DNA of 64,000 nucleotides from Iris pallida (Eukaryota > Streptophyta > Magnoliopsida > Asparagales > Iridaceae). Shown in pieces: positions 35,615-47,729 of the stretch. The stretch covers positions 32,859,652 to 32,923,651 of the forward strand of contig JANAVB010029819.1 of assembly GCA_029216955.1 (NCBI GenBank), in the 5' to 3' direction. How positions within the stretch are numbered: position 1 is the stretch's first letter; each line of letters starts with the position of its first letter. The position numbers and the translations under genes were made by a program. The notes below the pieces were generated by a model. That model was not told the origin of the DNA. It saw only the letters and a list, made by a program, of their open reading frames with translations, and did no database searches.

Positions 35615-37206
35615 TTATCCGAACGGAGCTTCCACCACAACTTCATGGAACAGGCATCAATAATGTGCTCTAATCTGGTAAATCCTAGTCCGCCCACCTC
35701 GGTTGGTTTGGCCATCATATCCCAGCTGGCCCAGGGGTGCTTGTCTTTGCCGTCGAGATGTCCCCAGAAGAAGTTGGCGAAAAGTAACTCTAATGAGGAT
35801 AAAACCTTCTTGGGTGGGAGCACACGGCCAGGGTGTAGATAGGGATGGAGGAAAGGACGTGCTTGATGAGAATCATCTTTTCGTCCGGGAAGAGGGTCGC
35901 ATTGTGCCATCCCTCGATTTTTTTGATTTTGTTCACTAGGCCTGCGAAGATTCCTGAATTAGATTTACCATACACCTGCGGGCACCCCAGGTAGGAGAAC
36001 GGCGGGTATGCGATGTAGAAGGAGGTCAGATTTGTAAGAGTAGCCGATTGGTTCCTGTCGGCTTTGTGGTGGGTGTAGATGTCGCTTTTGTCCGTGTTAA
36101 TCCGTTGTCCGGAGCATCTGGTGTATTTCTCCAGTGTTCTGATGACCACCTCCACCGATCCGATGTCACCGAATGAGAAGATGAGGATGTCATCGGCGTA
36201 TGCCAGATGAGTGATTAAAGGACAGCCTGTGGTGGTATGAAAGTGGTAGAATCTTGGGGTGTTAGCCATACTATTTAGGTTTCTGCTGAGCGCTTCGGCT
36301 GCAATGATGAAGATGGTAGATGATAGAGGGTCGCTCTGTCGGACACCTCAGCTGGATTTGAAGAAACCGTCGACTTGTCCGTTATTGACAGTGGAGAACC
36401 AAGAGTTGCTTATGGATCTAAAGATAACGTCAATCCAGCTCTCAGAGAACCCGAAGGCTCTGAACACCCAAATCATGAATTGCCAGTCCAGACGGTCATA
36501 GGCTTTTTCTATATCGAGTTTGATGGCGATGTTCCCCCGTGGTCGGGAATTTCATACAAGTTATCATTTCCTAGGCGAGTAGGATGTTATCGGTGATGTT
36601 CCGCCCGGGGACGAAATTGCTTTGCTCCTCGGAGATGATCTTGGAAAGAAGCGTAGATATGCGGTTCGCGATGATCTTGGAGATGATTTTATTGGTGAAC
36701 GTGCATAAGCTGAAAGGTCTGAAGCCTTTGAAGGTCTCCGGGTTGTCCTTTTTTGGGATGAGGATAAGGTTGGCACGGGATATGGATTTGGGGTAGCTCG
36801 CTCCTAGGAAGAATGCAATCGCGACCTCATAAAAGTCAGATTTGATGATATCCCAACAAGATCGGAAGAAGACACCGGAGAAACCGTCAGGTCTTGGAGC
36901 ACTGTGTTCGTCAAGAGCCCAGACTGCAGACTTGACTTCTTCCGCGAAGGGGGGGTCAAGAGCTCCACGTTCTCGTGCTCGTTGATCATGTTGGGGATAG
37001 AAGCCAAGAATTCCTCATCCTTAACGATGACGACTTTGAAGAATAGTTTGGTGTAGAAGTTAGCGGTTTCCACCTGGATGTATCGCTGGAATTTGAATAA
37101 GACGCCGTTGTCGTCATAGATTTGTTGCAGATTAAGCCGATGACGGTGGCCTTTGACGCAAGCGTGGAAGAAACCAGTATTTCTGTCACCCTCGGCATCC
37201 CAGGTC
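35615..37206 (-). pseudogene. LINE (L1-type) reverse transcriptase segment
   Basis: The - strand frames read as a plant L1 ORF2. From the right: EGDRNTGFFHACVKG, then the RT blocks LILIPKKDNPETFKGFRPFS, IANRISTLLSKIISEEQSNF (near 36640), DIEKAYDRLDW (near 36510), and the catalytic LAYADDILIFSF (about 36190). Then come TDKSDIYTHH and the tail FFWGHLDGKDKHPWASWD with GGLGFTRLEHI (about 35650-35800). Several frameshifts and at least one stop break it. It ends at Y_A in the codon after KLRSD. The endonuclease part would lie further right but is cut off by element W at 37207. It pairs with 57255-58298. Confidence 0.92.
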
Positions 37207-39124
37207 TGTAATGCCCCAGTCCCAAAATACTTGGAACCAGATACGTATCATGCCAGCTGTATACATACAATGTACGCTCCAATGTATGGAAACCTTGTAT
37301 GTATACATAAGCTGTAAAATACAGTAATCCAAGACTAAATCTCATCTACGAAGATAAATAATGATATAAAAGCAACTTTGAATTTGTCATGTATAGAATC
37401 ATTGGGCGGAGACAAATCCACTACCAACTAATTTAAATAAGGAAGAATTTATACAAAGAAAATAATTTGGTTGAGCGAAGGAGATGACGATCCAGAAGCA
37501 ATCATCACGAAGGAAGGAAGATATAGCCTTAGGTAGAGCATCTGCAAGAAATCATGAAAACACACACCTGGAGAGATCACCAGGTCCTCAGAGGGACGTA
37601 ACAAGATACAGGAAGAACATGCCATTATAACTGCAAATATAACCACTATAAAACTATAACACAACTAGGTCCCTAACCATCTAAGTGATATGCACTTTGA
37701 GGACAACGTTCTACGCAGGGACTGTAGGATCAGTAGAGTAAATAAAGAGTGGCAGTAGGTAGCGCCCCTCCGAGTCACTATCGGCCATGGGTAGTAAGTA
37801 GCACTCATCTGAGTCGCTATCGGCCCCGGGGCAGAAGGTAGCGCTCATAAGAGTCACTATTGGTACACAAATGTGTGTAAAAAAATAAATATAGCCCCTA
37901 TGCTAGTAGCTGTTCCCTCCCCTAATGATACTATACATGCATCGTAACCACGACACATCAACACATGTCGCTTCCACAATACTGTTTTATAATAGATAAC
38001 TGTCAAGTCTTCTAACATGCATCTATTGACAGTTATTCCTACGCATGTGCACGGGTGATCAGACAACACGTAAGTGACCACTACATGATACTCACGACTC
38101 ACACACAACTCGTGATACAATCGTGACAAATTCAATGACATGCATTCTATTGACGGTAGTCACTTAACTCTAGGTCCACAAGTAAGGAGAAAATTTAATA
38201 ACTGAAAATAAAAGTACAGAAAATAATAAGAGAATAATAAAATACAACTAAATGTAAGCAGTAAATATGGTAAGGTATCTTGCCTGGTGTCTCGTCTGGT
38301 GTTGTGCGGTGTTCTATCAAGCCCTGTTTGTCTAGTAGCCATGTTCGATGTGTAATGGTCCGAGAGTCACGAGGAAATAAGAACGTGTCATTAGTAATAA
38401 TTTGTGAAGAAATATGATTATAGAATTAGTCATGATCAATGGAAATATCAATGTGGGAGTTTTGTAGAGAATACATACTTATACTATTTTGGAAATATTC
38501 ATAATACTCGAAAACTAGTTTTTATGAGTCTAAATAATTGATAAAAAATTACTTAAAAGTCGAGAAAAATTATTTTCGGGCAAAAACTCTAGGTTGTAAA
38601 ATATACTTTTCGGTAAAATACTATATCTCACCAATTAAAAGGTATTTTAGAAATATTTGAAAAATATCACTAAAACATTAGGCAAAATTTTTTTATAACT
38701 TTGTAAAGATATATTGGAAGTCAAGGAATCTTGCTAGGAGAAAATTTTTTTTTGTAGAAAACTAACTTTCATTAGTCACTATATTTAATAAAAATCTAGG
38801 AAATATGGTAGGGCTACTAAATTTTGTAAAAATAATTTTTGAAAATATTTGTTATCTATTTATTTAATAAAAACTAATTAATATAATATTAATAATTTTA
38901 ATAATAAACACTTTTAACAATTTATATACTAGTAACATAATTATTTAATACACTATATATTATATTGTACATAAAAATAAAACTAATAATCACACCCGAA
39001 AAAACATCAGCATCACATTGCTGCTCTCCTTAAGAACAAAAAGCGAGTAAAGTAAAAATCAGAGAGAGAAATAAAAGGGATGAGATAGAGATTTCTTAAG
39101 AAAGAGAGTGGAAGAAGAGGGGCT

Positions 39125-39660
39125 TACACATGTTCGTCAGGGCTCGACGGCGCGGCAGTCAGGGCTCACGGAGGGCCGCAGGAGTTAGATCTCGTCGGCC
39201 GGACGTCGGAATTTGCACGTGCGGGCGGCGACTGTCCTCCGGTGAAGGCAGGGAGAGCGGCGACGCGGGCCAGTCTGTACGGAGTGGTACGACGGCCGCG
39301 GGGTGTGGCCGCGTCGAGCGCGGTAGATCTGAAGGAGACGGAGGAGATCGAGGGAGAGGAGATCTCACCGGAGGGATTCTCGCAGTGAGTGCCTCCGCCC
39401 GGAGTGAGGATCTCAGGCGGGCTCGTCGGAGCTCCTGTGTGCAAGAGTGGCACTGGTGGTTTCGACAGCTGAGACGGGGTTGGCTCGACGGTCCACGAGG
39501 GGATGCACGACCCCGGCACTGTCAAACAGCGGAACGGTGGTCGTGCGGCAGAGAGGAGGCAGAGCTCACGGGGTGGCGCGGCTCAGCACAGGCGGAGGGA
39601 GGTTTCGGGAAGGCGGCGGCCGGGTGGAGGTGAGCAACTTCGTTCCCCCTTCTCCTTTAC
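39125..39660. other. GC-rich block in the AT-rich W LTR
   Basis: About 500 bp of strongly GC- and CpG-rich sequence sits within an otherwise AT-rich LTR. It is repeated at about 47300-47712. It lies ~0.3 kb downstream of the TATATAAGG box in the W orientation, so it would be in the transcribed leader. On the - strand a frame of ~119 residues (ending near 39166) runs through it, and most of this frame is also open in the other copy. No domain is recognised. It could be a captured gene fragment or a CpG-rich leader. Confidence 0.45.
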
Positions 39661-39931
39661 TTTGGGGTTTTTGGGTCGATGGCGGGACCTTGGTCCGTGG
39701 TGTTGGCGGAGTTTGGATAGTGGTTGATGGTGGTTGTTCTGGTAGTGGTCGAGGCTGTGGGAACGAATATGGCGGTAGATGTGGGTTCTGGACAAGGCCA
39801 TCGTGTCCGGGGTGTCGGGCACGACGTGGATGACTGTAAACGGGACTGGAATAAGATTTTGGTCGTCACATACCCGATGCATGATACTATTTTGGTATGG
39901 AACTTGGATGCTAAAATTATGGAATAACTCT

Positions 39932-39940
39932 CCTTATATA
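39932..39940 (-). promoter_or_regulatory. TATA box candidate in W LTR
   Basis: The - strand reads TATATAAGGAGAG, preceded by CCCACCCCC. This is a good plant TATA context, upstream of the GC-rich block. Confidence 0.5.
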
Positions 39941-40605
39941 GGGGGTGGGAATTCTCATTTAGATAAGGATTAGAAATATTAAACTCCGCTTAGGTAATTT
40001 CCACCGCTAATTTAAATTAATTTAATAATTTCAAATCCAATCCAAATCGATTTAAATATAATTACATTTCATCTTCTAGTTTAAATTCATATAGAATACT
40101 CAAATTTCAGATATAGATACTGATTACATTATTCAAATAAATCAAATGAATCAATCAAGGTTTTTTAAATTACCACAAAAATTTCAAAAATAGATTTTCT
40201 AAAAATACCAATAATAATAATTTCAAAAATCATGATAATTACCTAAATTTTAAATAATTTTTTTTTATATAATCAATGAATCTATTTTATTTAGTTTTCG
40301 AAAAACAAGTGAACATGAGATAATTTCATGTTGCTCTCTCATAATAATATATCAAAAATTTAAACTACTACTTATTTTTGAATAGTGAAACAAGTAATCC
40401 TCTTATATAAAATTAAGGTTTTGGTAACAACTTCAAACAATCATATTTATTATAAAAACCATACTTCTAAAATAAAAATATTTTTACAAAAATATGTACC
40501 TCGCACATATTCGCACTCGTCGAGCAAATACGAAACAAAATTTATACCATTAATTACTTATTTATAAAAAAAATAAAAATGTAGTAGAAAATTAGGGGGT
40601 TTACA

Positions 40606-43600
40606 TCCTACCCAACTTAAAAGAATTTCGTCCTCGAAATTTAGGAATAGATAGGGTAGGCAGAGTGGAGGAGATAGAGTAAAAAATTCAATCGAATTTT
40701 TCGGTGAGATGACAAAATATACCATGGAATAAATTTTGAAATAATCGAAAGAATTTAAATAACGAGGAAGACTCTAATTCACGGGTATAGTTAGAAGATA
40801 TTTCATGACATCCCATCAATAACGGTTCAACAAAATAATAAAAATGTGTAACACCCAATTAGGCAAAAGTTTTCTCTGTCCAACTTACGATCAATAACTC
40901 AAATTTTAACTTTCATTTGATATCGTCATAATCATCAATCCCCCTTTTTTTATTCAACTTTTCATATATTTTATTAATCCTCTCAAGGTTTATAACCATC
41001 ATTCCTTGAAATCTTTTTACCTCCAACAATCGCTTCACAAAGGTTTTTGAATTTACACTATTTTCATATAGTTAATCAAATATCGTAACGATAGAAATTT
41101 TATAAGTCAATACTTGGATTCGGTAAAAAGAATTTCTTCCAACATATCTATATACCTTTTTTTTCAAGCTAAATTCCGTCCTTCATAATCTCTTCGAAGG
41201 TTAAGATTCAATAAATATTCAGTCAATTTAGTCGTAGATAAAATCATGAATTTATATCCCAAATCGTAAATTTTTTGAATAAGCTCAACTTCCAATTCAA
41301 TAATCTCTTCTGCTCTTCTTTATACATATTTTCCTTCAAGCTAGTTTCCTCTTCCCAAATTTCTTTCAAAAATTTCTTCAGTCAATTTAGTCTATAGTAA
41401 AATCAATCTCACCTTTATCTTTACAATCATCACATAGTTAAATTCTGAATCATTAAAAGTTTTACGTATTATACCCTTCTTGAATTTTTCAGACACTCTA
41501 TTTATCATCTCAAAAAATAAAGAACCAATTTGTCGAACAAGAATCTACTCTCCTTTGATCATAGAATATACTCCGCCTCCTCGGTTTTACTGCAAGATTT
41601 CACTTATGCATATTCAATCATCTTAATTACCACTACTCCATCTTCTAGGGTTTTCTACTCTAACACCTTTCCAACCAAAGGATGTCATGACCAATTTCAT
41701 CTTCGAACAAGGAAATCATAAAATGAACACAATTGCATAAACCACGGAGGAATCAAGGTGAAATATGAGTGAAGCAATTTAATCGAAAAGGAGGAAAGTA
41801 AAAGTTGTTAATATTTCATGGAGAGTAGAAGGGTGTTATGCGTAAGTAAATCAAGATAAGGCATGAGAATAAAATGACAAGGTTAAGCAATCAAGTTAAC
41901 ACACAAAGTTTGATGCATAAAAAGGAATTTAGTAGGTCACAATCATATATCGAGTCGAAAGACTTGAGTCAAGATTTGATCTCTAACTGAAGTCGGGAAG
42001 GACGATGGTATTATGGTATGGTTTATAGCTAGTCATTCTGACTTGAAAGACGTATCACAAAAATAAAGTACAAGGGGATGTGTTTTAGTAGCACGTGGTA
42101 TACCTACATGAAGGTGGGCTCGTCTAGGTCTTGCATATGGAATTTGTTGGATAGAAAAGTCTAGTGTTGTGCTCCACCTATCCAAGTCACGGTAAAGGAC
42201 ACAAAAGACTTTAAAATAGAAAGTGGGAGTTCATGAGATAATGATTAACGCACAAAATAAATGTCCAAGTTAAGGCATAAGGATAATTCAGATTCTAGTA
42301 GATCAAGGTAAAATAAGTTAGAAATACAGTTTCTAGATATATGATAGCAACTTGATGGAGTATGATCAAGAAACAATTTAATCATTTCTCAAGTTTCAAA
42401 TGGTTAGAAAGTCGCGATAAAATCTAGATTTGAGGAAATGTCCAGTGAGTCCAGATTGAAATATAACCACATGATTTTGTAGATGACTAACAACACTTGT
42501 GTATATAATACTATCATGGCCATGAGGGATATGGCAATTAGCGTGGAATCCTTCTAACCCATTAGGGTTATCTTGGTGGCCTATCTTTAAAATATAAAAC
42601 TCAAGTTTTCTTCAAAAAGTTTCTAAATAAGTGTTTCCAAAATGAACAACCATAAGTTGTATTCACTCCAAGCCGTCTAATTTAATCATGATTAAAAGTT
42701 TAATCCCTTCCATAAATCTCCAAGCAAACTTTCATCACGTTACTACTAACTTTTTCAAAATTTAACATTTTTACTCCAACTTTCAAACTCGAGAATCCAT
42801 AAATCATGACTCTTTAAAAATTTCAATATTACTTCATAACTTTAAAACTCCAAAATTTTCTCAAATAATCCTCAATATAAATCCTTTGCATATCATGAGC
42901 AATCTAAAATTTACCACTCAATATTTTAACGCACTTATCAACCACAACTTCTATTTCCAAGTCATTCAAACATATTCACAACTTTTAAATGGTAAATTCT
43001 TTTAATCAATCAAAATAACTTTTCATCACATCATTAGTAACTTTTCCCAAAAATTGTAATATTAGCAATTAAACTTTAAACTCAATATTCAAATGACCTT
43101 ATCAGTCATCAAATCAATTTTTTTTCGAATAAACCTTTATTGCGTCACCAATCAAATCTATATATTTTTCTTCTTCTATCATTAATCCAAATCTTAAACT
43201 CAAAATTTAAATAGGAGTTAGCAATCGTAATTCATACAAGAGTTTAAAGTAGATCCTCAATTTGATTATATATCCTTCAAAATATTTTTAACCAAAATTC
43301 TTAATAACCTTACTTCAAAAATTTACGAACTTATTAATTGGGAACCATACAACCCAATTTAAAACCAAGCTTTATCAACAGCCCTCATAAATCTTACAGC
43401 AGCATTTAAATTTAAAAAAAAATTCAACTAACTTTATATCTCTTCAAGGATGTATAGCTACAATCAAATGAATCATAAATATTTTTCAAAGGCCTTTAAA
43501 AATCAAAACTCAAAAACCAAATCAATTTCTTTTCTCAATTGTATATAGGTTCCACTATCCTTTTTGTAGATCCAATAAAGTTCTAACCATCCTTCGAAGT

Positions 43601-43996
43601 TATTAATGTTGCTACTACCCAACTTGGAATTAACTAATCCTTAAGTTCATACTTCTAGAAAAATATTGTTCCTCTTATCCCTACATCTTTATAACACGAA
43701 TAGGATCTCAATGCATACTAGTTGTCAATGTAATTCTACTAACCATGGGGTTGACCTATGAGCATATACTAGTGTAGTCATCTTCCTATCAAGTATGGAA
43801 ATAAGGATTGTGGTAGGAAGAGCTCAAACAAGATATAGATCAGTGGAGTTGAACAAGTGATTCGAAAAATTTAGTCAATGAAGAGGGTCAAGCAGGTGGA
43901 TGAGATTCTAGACTCTAATCCTATATTGCAGGTTCACATCGGTACAGTCACGTAATCGAAGTGATAACTTGACATGCATGGGCCACCACAAAAACA
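40606..43996 (-). mobile_element. W interior, non-coding
   Basis: At the left end are the purine tract and palindrome (AATTTCGTCCTCGAAATT on +, 40624-40641). At the right end is the leader, with the GTGGTGGCCCATGC motif and a weaker hairpin (about 43926-43996). Between them is AT-rich DNA with no gag or pol motif; the longest ORF is ~90 residues. The stretch at 42080-42175 matches X at 15260-15360 in reverse. Confidence 0.78.
43926..43996 (-). other. W leader, weaker stem-loop
   Basis: On the - strand, from 43996: TTTTTGTGGTGGCCCATGC, then GTTATCACTTCG pairing with CGATGTGAAC with small bulges, and CCTGCA after it. The outer stem is reduced to TGCA/TGCA. Its placement equals that of LARD1, X and Z. 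Confidence 0.45.
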
Positions 43997-44183
43997 TGTA
44001 ACGCCCCAGTCCCAAAATACTTGGAACTAGATACGTATCATGCCAACTGTATACATACGAAGTACACTCCAATGTATGGAAACCTTGTATGTATACATAA
44101 GCTGTAAAATGCAGTAATCCAAAACTAAATCTCATCCACGAAGATAAATAATGATATAAAAGCAACTTTGAATTTGTCATGTA
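43997..44183 (-). repeat. W 5' LTR, piece left of the solo Copia LTR
   Basis: It starts TGTAACGCCCCAGTCCC and matches 37207-37393. Its last five bases, ATGTA (44179-44183), are the left target duplication of the solo LTR. Confidence 0.9.
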
Positions 44184-45580
44184 TGTAGGACCGATTATAG
44201 GAACGAGTTGTAAAGCGCAATACTCTAGAGGGGAGGTGAATAGAGTAGGCGGCGAAATTTAGCTAATTAAAAATGTTAGCAGCAAGATCACAGATAATAT
44301 ATCACAGATATATAAAAAGTAGAGAGTAGAGAGCAAATGCAAACACAAGGATGTATACTGGTTTCCCTCTTGTGAGGACTAGTCCAGTCGGAAGAACTCT
44401 AGCTTCCAGTTGAATCCACTATGGAAAATCACCATAAGTTTTCATCCGAAGTTCTTGCAACTTCTACAACGCGAGCTTTGATCCGAAGTACTCGACCAAC
44501 TTCAATTTTGAAGTGTCTACCTTCAATCAAGCTTCTGATTACAATCACTCTGAAACTTCTAGACCGTACCGTACTGGCAAATCGACTAGGGGATTGTAAC
44601 TGGCTTGGAATTTGAAAAAGAATAGCTCAGAATACTTTGGAAGAAGTAGTAGGCTTATAGAGAAGAGATATGAAAGTGAATTGGTGTGTGAGTGAATTAA
44701 AATCATCGAAAACCTCCTCTATTTATAGTTTTTCCAAAGGCAGAATTCTGACAGAATTCGGGCAGAACTCTATGAGAAAATTCTGTTGGGATCCGTAACT
44801 GCAGGAAGACCAAGTTCAAAAACCAACGTTCACTAACCGAACTCTGGCCGAACTCTGGCAGAATTCGGGCCGAACTCAGGGCCGAGTTCTGTTAGAGCTT
44901 TTGCAAATTGGTTTTTGGACTTTTTAAAAAGTCAAGCAGTTAGGAAGTAGTTTGGGCTTTTGTAAGTGGGTTTGTTTTCAAAACGAAAGGGTATTTTGAA
45001 AACGTTTCTTGGGTAGCCTATCTGCCAGTACGACCTAGTGTACATCGTATTCCTAGACTCAATAAATATAAAAAATTACATTGATAAAATAGGAAAACTA
45101 AGAGCCCTTTGATGATGCCTTTCTTCAAATATTTGAGCAGACTTGAAGACGCCTTTTTTACTTAATGGCGGTCGTCCAAAGATAAACAAATCTAGAAATC
45201 TGAATACCTTTCAGGGGCTTCGCCCCCGAACCCTCACGGGGGGCGCTGCCCCCTCGACCCCTGTCCACTGACTGGGCAGCGGAACCCCCGATGCGAGGCC
45301 CCGGATAGGTCGTTAGGCGGTTCAGAGAAATCTTTCTTGTATAACGTCGTCCTTGGCCCATTGCATAAGTCCTGGTTTAACAAAGCTTGATCATGCTTAC
45401 TGCATATCTAAGAACATGTTAGACGAACAAAATAATATAATACAAGCATAGCAATATTGATATACAATACTAAGTTTAAGTAGGAACATGATAGTGATTA
45501 CATGAATATTAGTGATGTCATTATGGTAAACTTAACTGATTAGCCATATTCAAAAACAAGATATAATCATTGGGCTAACA
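44184..45580 (-). mobile_element. Solo Ty1/Copia LTR inserted in the W LTR
   Basis: The 1397-bp unit runs TGTAGGACC...GGGCTAACA on +, flanked by ATGTA at 44179-44183 and 45581-45585. Its sequence is related to the Copia A LTR (49406-50424) in the same orientation. No internal region is present, so it is a solo LTR left by LTR-LTR recombination. It has a TATA box (44719-44727, - strand TATAAATAG). It is ~380 bp longer than the A LTR and contains a GC-rich hairpin segment (45190-45420) that A lacks. Confidence 0.92.
45214..45253. other. Two GC hairpins inside the solo Copia LTR
   Basis: GGGGC-TTC-GCCCC (45214-45226) is followed by GGGGGC-GCT-GCCCCC (45239-45253), both perfect stems with 3-nt loops. 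They lie in a GC-rich patch absent from the A and B LTRs of the same family. Confidence 0.6.
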
Positions 45581-47712
45581 ATGTATACAATCGTTGGACG
45601 GAGACAAATCCACTACCAACTAATTTAAATAAGGAAGAATTTATACAAAGAAAATAATTTGGTCGAGCGAAGGAGATGACGATACAGAAGCAATTATCAT
45701 GAAGGAAGGAAGACATGGCCTTAGCTAGAGCACCTGCAAGAAATCACGAAAACACACACTTGGAGAGATCACCAGGTCCTCAGAGATACGCAACAAGATA
45801 TAGGAAGAACATGCCATTATAACTGCAAATATAACCACTATAAAACTACAACACAACTGGGTCCCTAACCATCTAAGTGATATGCACTTTGAGGACAATG
45901 TTCTATGCAGGGGTTGTAGGATCAGTAGAGTAAATAAAGAGTGGCAGTAGGTAGCGCTCCTCCGAGTCACTAATGGCCATGGGCAGTAAGTAGCGCTCAT
46001 CTGAGTCGCTATCAGCCCTGGGGCAGAAGGTAGCGCTCATAAGAGTCACTTATCGGCCCACAAATGTGTATAAAAAAGTAAATATAGCCCCTACGCTAGT
46101 AGCTGTCCCCTCCCCCCAAGGATACTATACATGCATCGTAACCACGATACATCAACACATGTTGCTTCCACAATACTGTTTTATAATAGATAACTGTCAA
46201 GTCTTCTAACATGCATCTATTGACAGTTATTCCTACGCATGCACACGGGTGATCAGCCAACACGCAAGTGACCACTACATGATACTCACAACTCACACAC
46301 AACTCGTGATACAATCGTGACAAAGTCAATGACATGCATTCTATTGACGGTAGTCACTTAACTCTAGGTCCACAAGTAAGGAGAAAATTTAATAACTGAA
46401 AATAAAAGTGTAGAAAATAATAACAGAATAATAAAATGCAACTAAATATAAGCAGTAAATATGGCAAGGTATCTTGCCGGTATCTCGCCTGGTGTTGTGC
46501 GGTGTTCCAACAAGTCCTGTTTGTCCAGTAGCCATGTTCGATGTGTAATGGTCCGAGAGTCACGAAGAAATATGAACGTGTCATTAGTTATAATTTGTGA
46601 AGAAATATGATTATGGAATTAGTCATGATCAATGGAAATATCAATGTGGGAGTTTGGTAGAGAATACATACTTATACTATTTTGGAAATATTCATAATAC
46701 TCGAAAACTAGTTTTTATGAGTCTAAATAATTGATAAGAAATTACTTAAAAGTCGAGAAAAATTATTTTCGGGCAAAAACTCTAAGTTGTAAAATATGCT
46801 TTTCGGTAAAATACTATATCTCACCAATTAAAAGGTATTTTTGAAATATTTGAAAAATATCACTAAATCATTAGGCCAAAAAAAATTATAACTTTGTAAA
46901 GATATATTGGAAGTCAAAGAATCTTGCTAGGAGAAAAATAAATTTTGTAGAAAACTAACTTTTCATTAGTCACTGTATTTAATAAAAATCTAGGAAATAT
47001 GGTATGGCTACTAAATTTTGTAAAAATGATTTTTGAAAATATTTGTTATCTATTTATTTAATAAAAACTAATTAATAAAATAATAATAATTTTAATAATA
47101 AACACTTGTAACAGTTTATATACTAGTAATATAATTATTTAATACACTATATATTATATTGTACATAAAAATAAAACTAATAATCACACCCAAAAAACAT
47201 CAGCAGCACATTGCTGCTCTCCTTAAGAACAAAAAGAGAGTAAAGTAAAAAATCAGAGAGAGAAATGAAAGGGGTGAGACGGAGATTTCTTAAGAAAGAG
47301 AGTGGAAGAAGAGGGCCTTACATGAGTTCGTCGGGGCTCGGCGGTGCGGTAGTCAGCGCTCACGGAAGGCCGCAGGAGTTAGATCTTGGCGGCCGGACGT
47401 CGGAATTTGCGCGCGCGGACGGCGACTATTCTCCGGTGAAGGCGGGGAGAGCGGCGACGCGAGCCGGTCTGCACGGAGTGGTGCAGCGGCCACGGGCTAT
47501 GGCCGCGTCGAGCGCGACGGATCTGAAGGGGGCGGAGGAGATCGAGGGAGAGGAGATCTCACCGGAGGGTTTCTCCCAGTAAGCACCTCCGCCCGGAGTG
47601 AGGATCTCGGGTGGGCTCGTCGGAGCTCCTGCACGCAAGAGCGGCACCGATGGTTTCGACAGCTGAGACGGGGTTGGCTCGGCGGTCCACGAGGGGATGC
47701 ATGACCCCGGCA
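45581..47712 (-). repeat. W 5' LTR, remainder, truncated
   Basis: It starts with the second ATGTA and matches 37394-39518 of the other LTR, including the GC-rich block. It ends at CCCCGGCA, where Copia A sequence begins. The ~1.09 kb that should follow (39519-40605 in the other LTR) is missing from the window. In the W sense this is the LTR's 5' part with the TATA box. Confidence 0.88.
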
Positions 47713-47729
47713 TGTCTATTAGTCTTCTT

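Larger units (their letters stand above)
37207..40605 (-). repeat. W 3' LTR, 3399 bp
   Basis: The + strand begins TGTAATGCCCCAGTCCC and ends GGGGGTTTACA. It has a repeated 'GTAGCGCTC..CGAGTCACTATCGGCC' type segment (about 37750-37860), a very AT-rich middle, a GC-rich block (39125-39660) and a TATA box (39932-39940, - strand TATATAAGG). Frames up to 167 residues in the GC-rich block have no recognisable domain. Confidence 0.9.
37207..47712 (-). mobile_element. Element W: non-coding LARD-type LTR element, truncated
   Basis: LTRs at 37207-40605 and 43997-47712 flank a 3391-bp non-coding interior. Orientation is - strand: the palindrome and purine tract lie next to the left LTR and the leader motif next to the right LTR. 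The left flank AGGTC (37202-37206) is LINE sequence. The right LTR is interrupted by a solo Copia LTR and cut off at 47712, losing ~1.09 kb, so the right target duplication is gone. There is no gag or pol. The interior is homologous to X. Confidence 0.88.

Noticed and set aside
39130..39633. 167-residue + strand ORF as a host gene
   Set aside because: It lies in the W LTR, in antisense, in a GC-rich block where frames are open by chance. The second LTR copy (47265-47582) reads a different frame, and no domain is recognisable.
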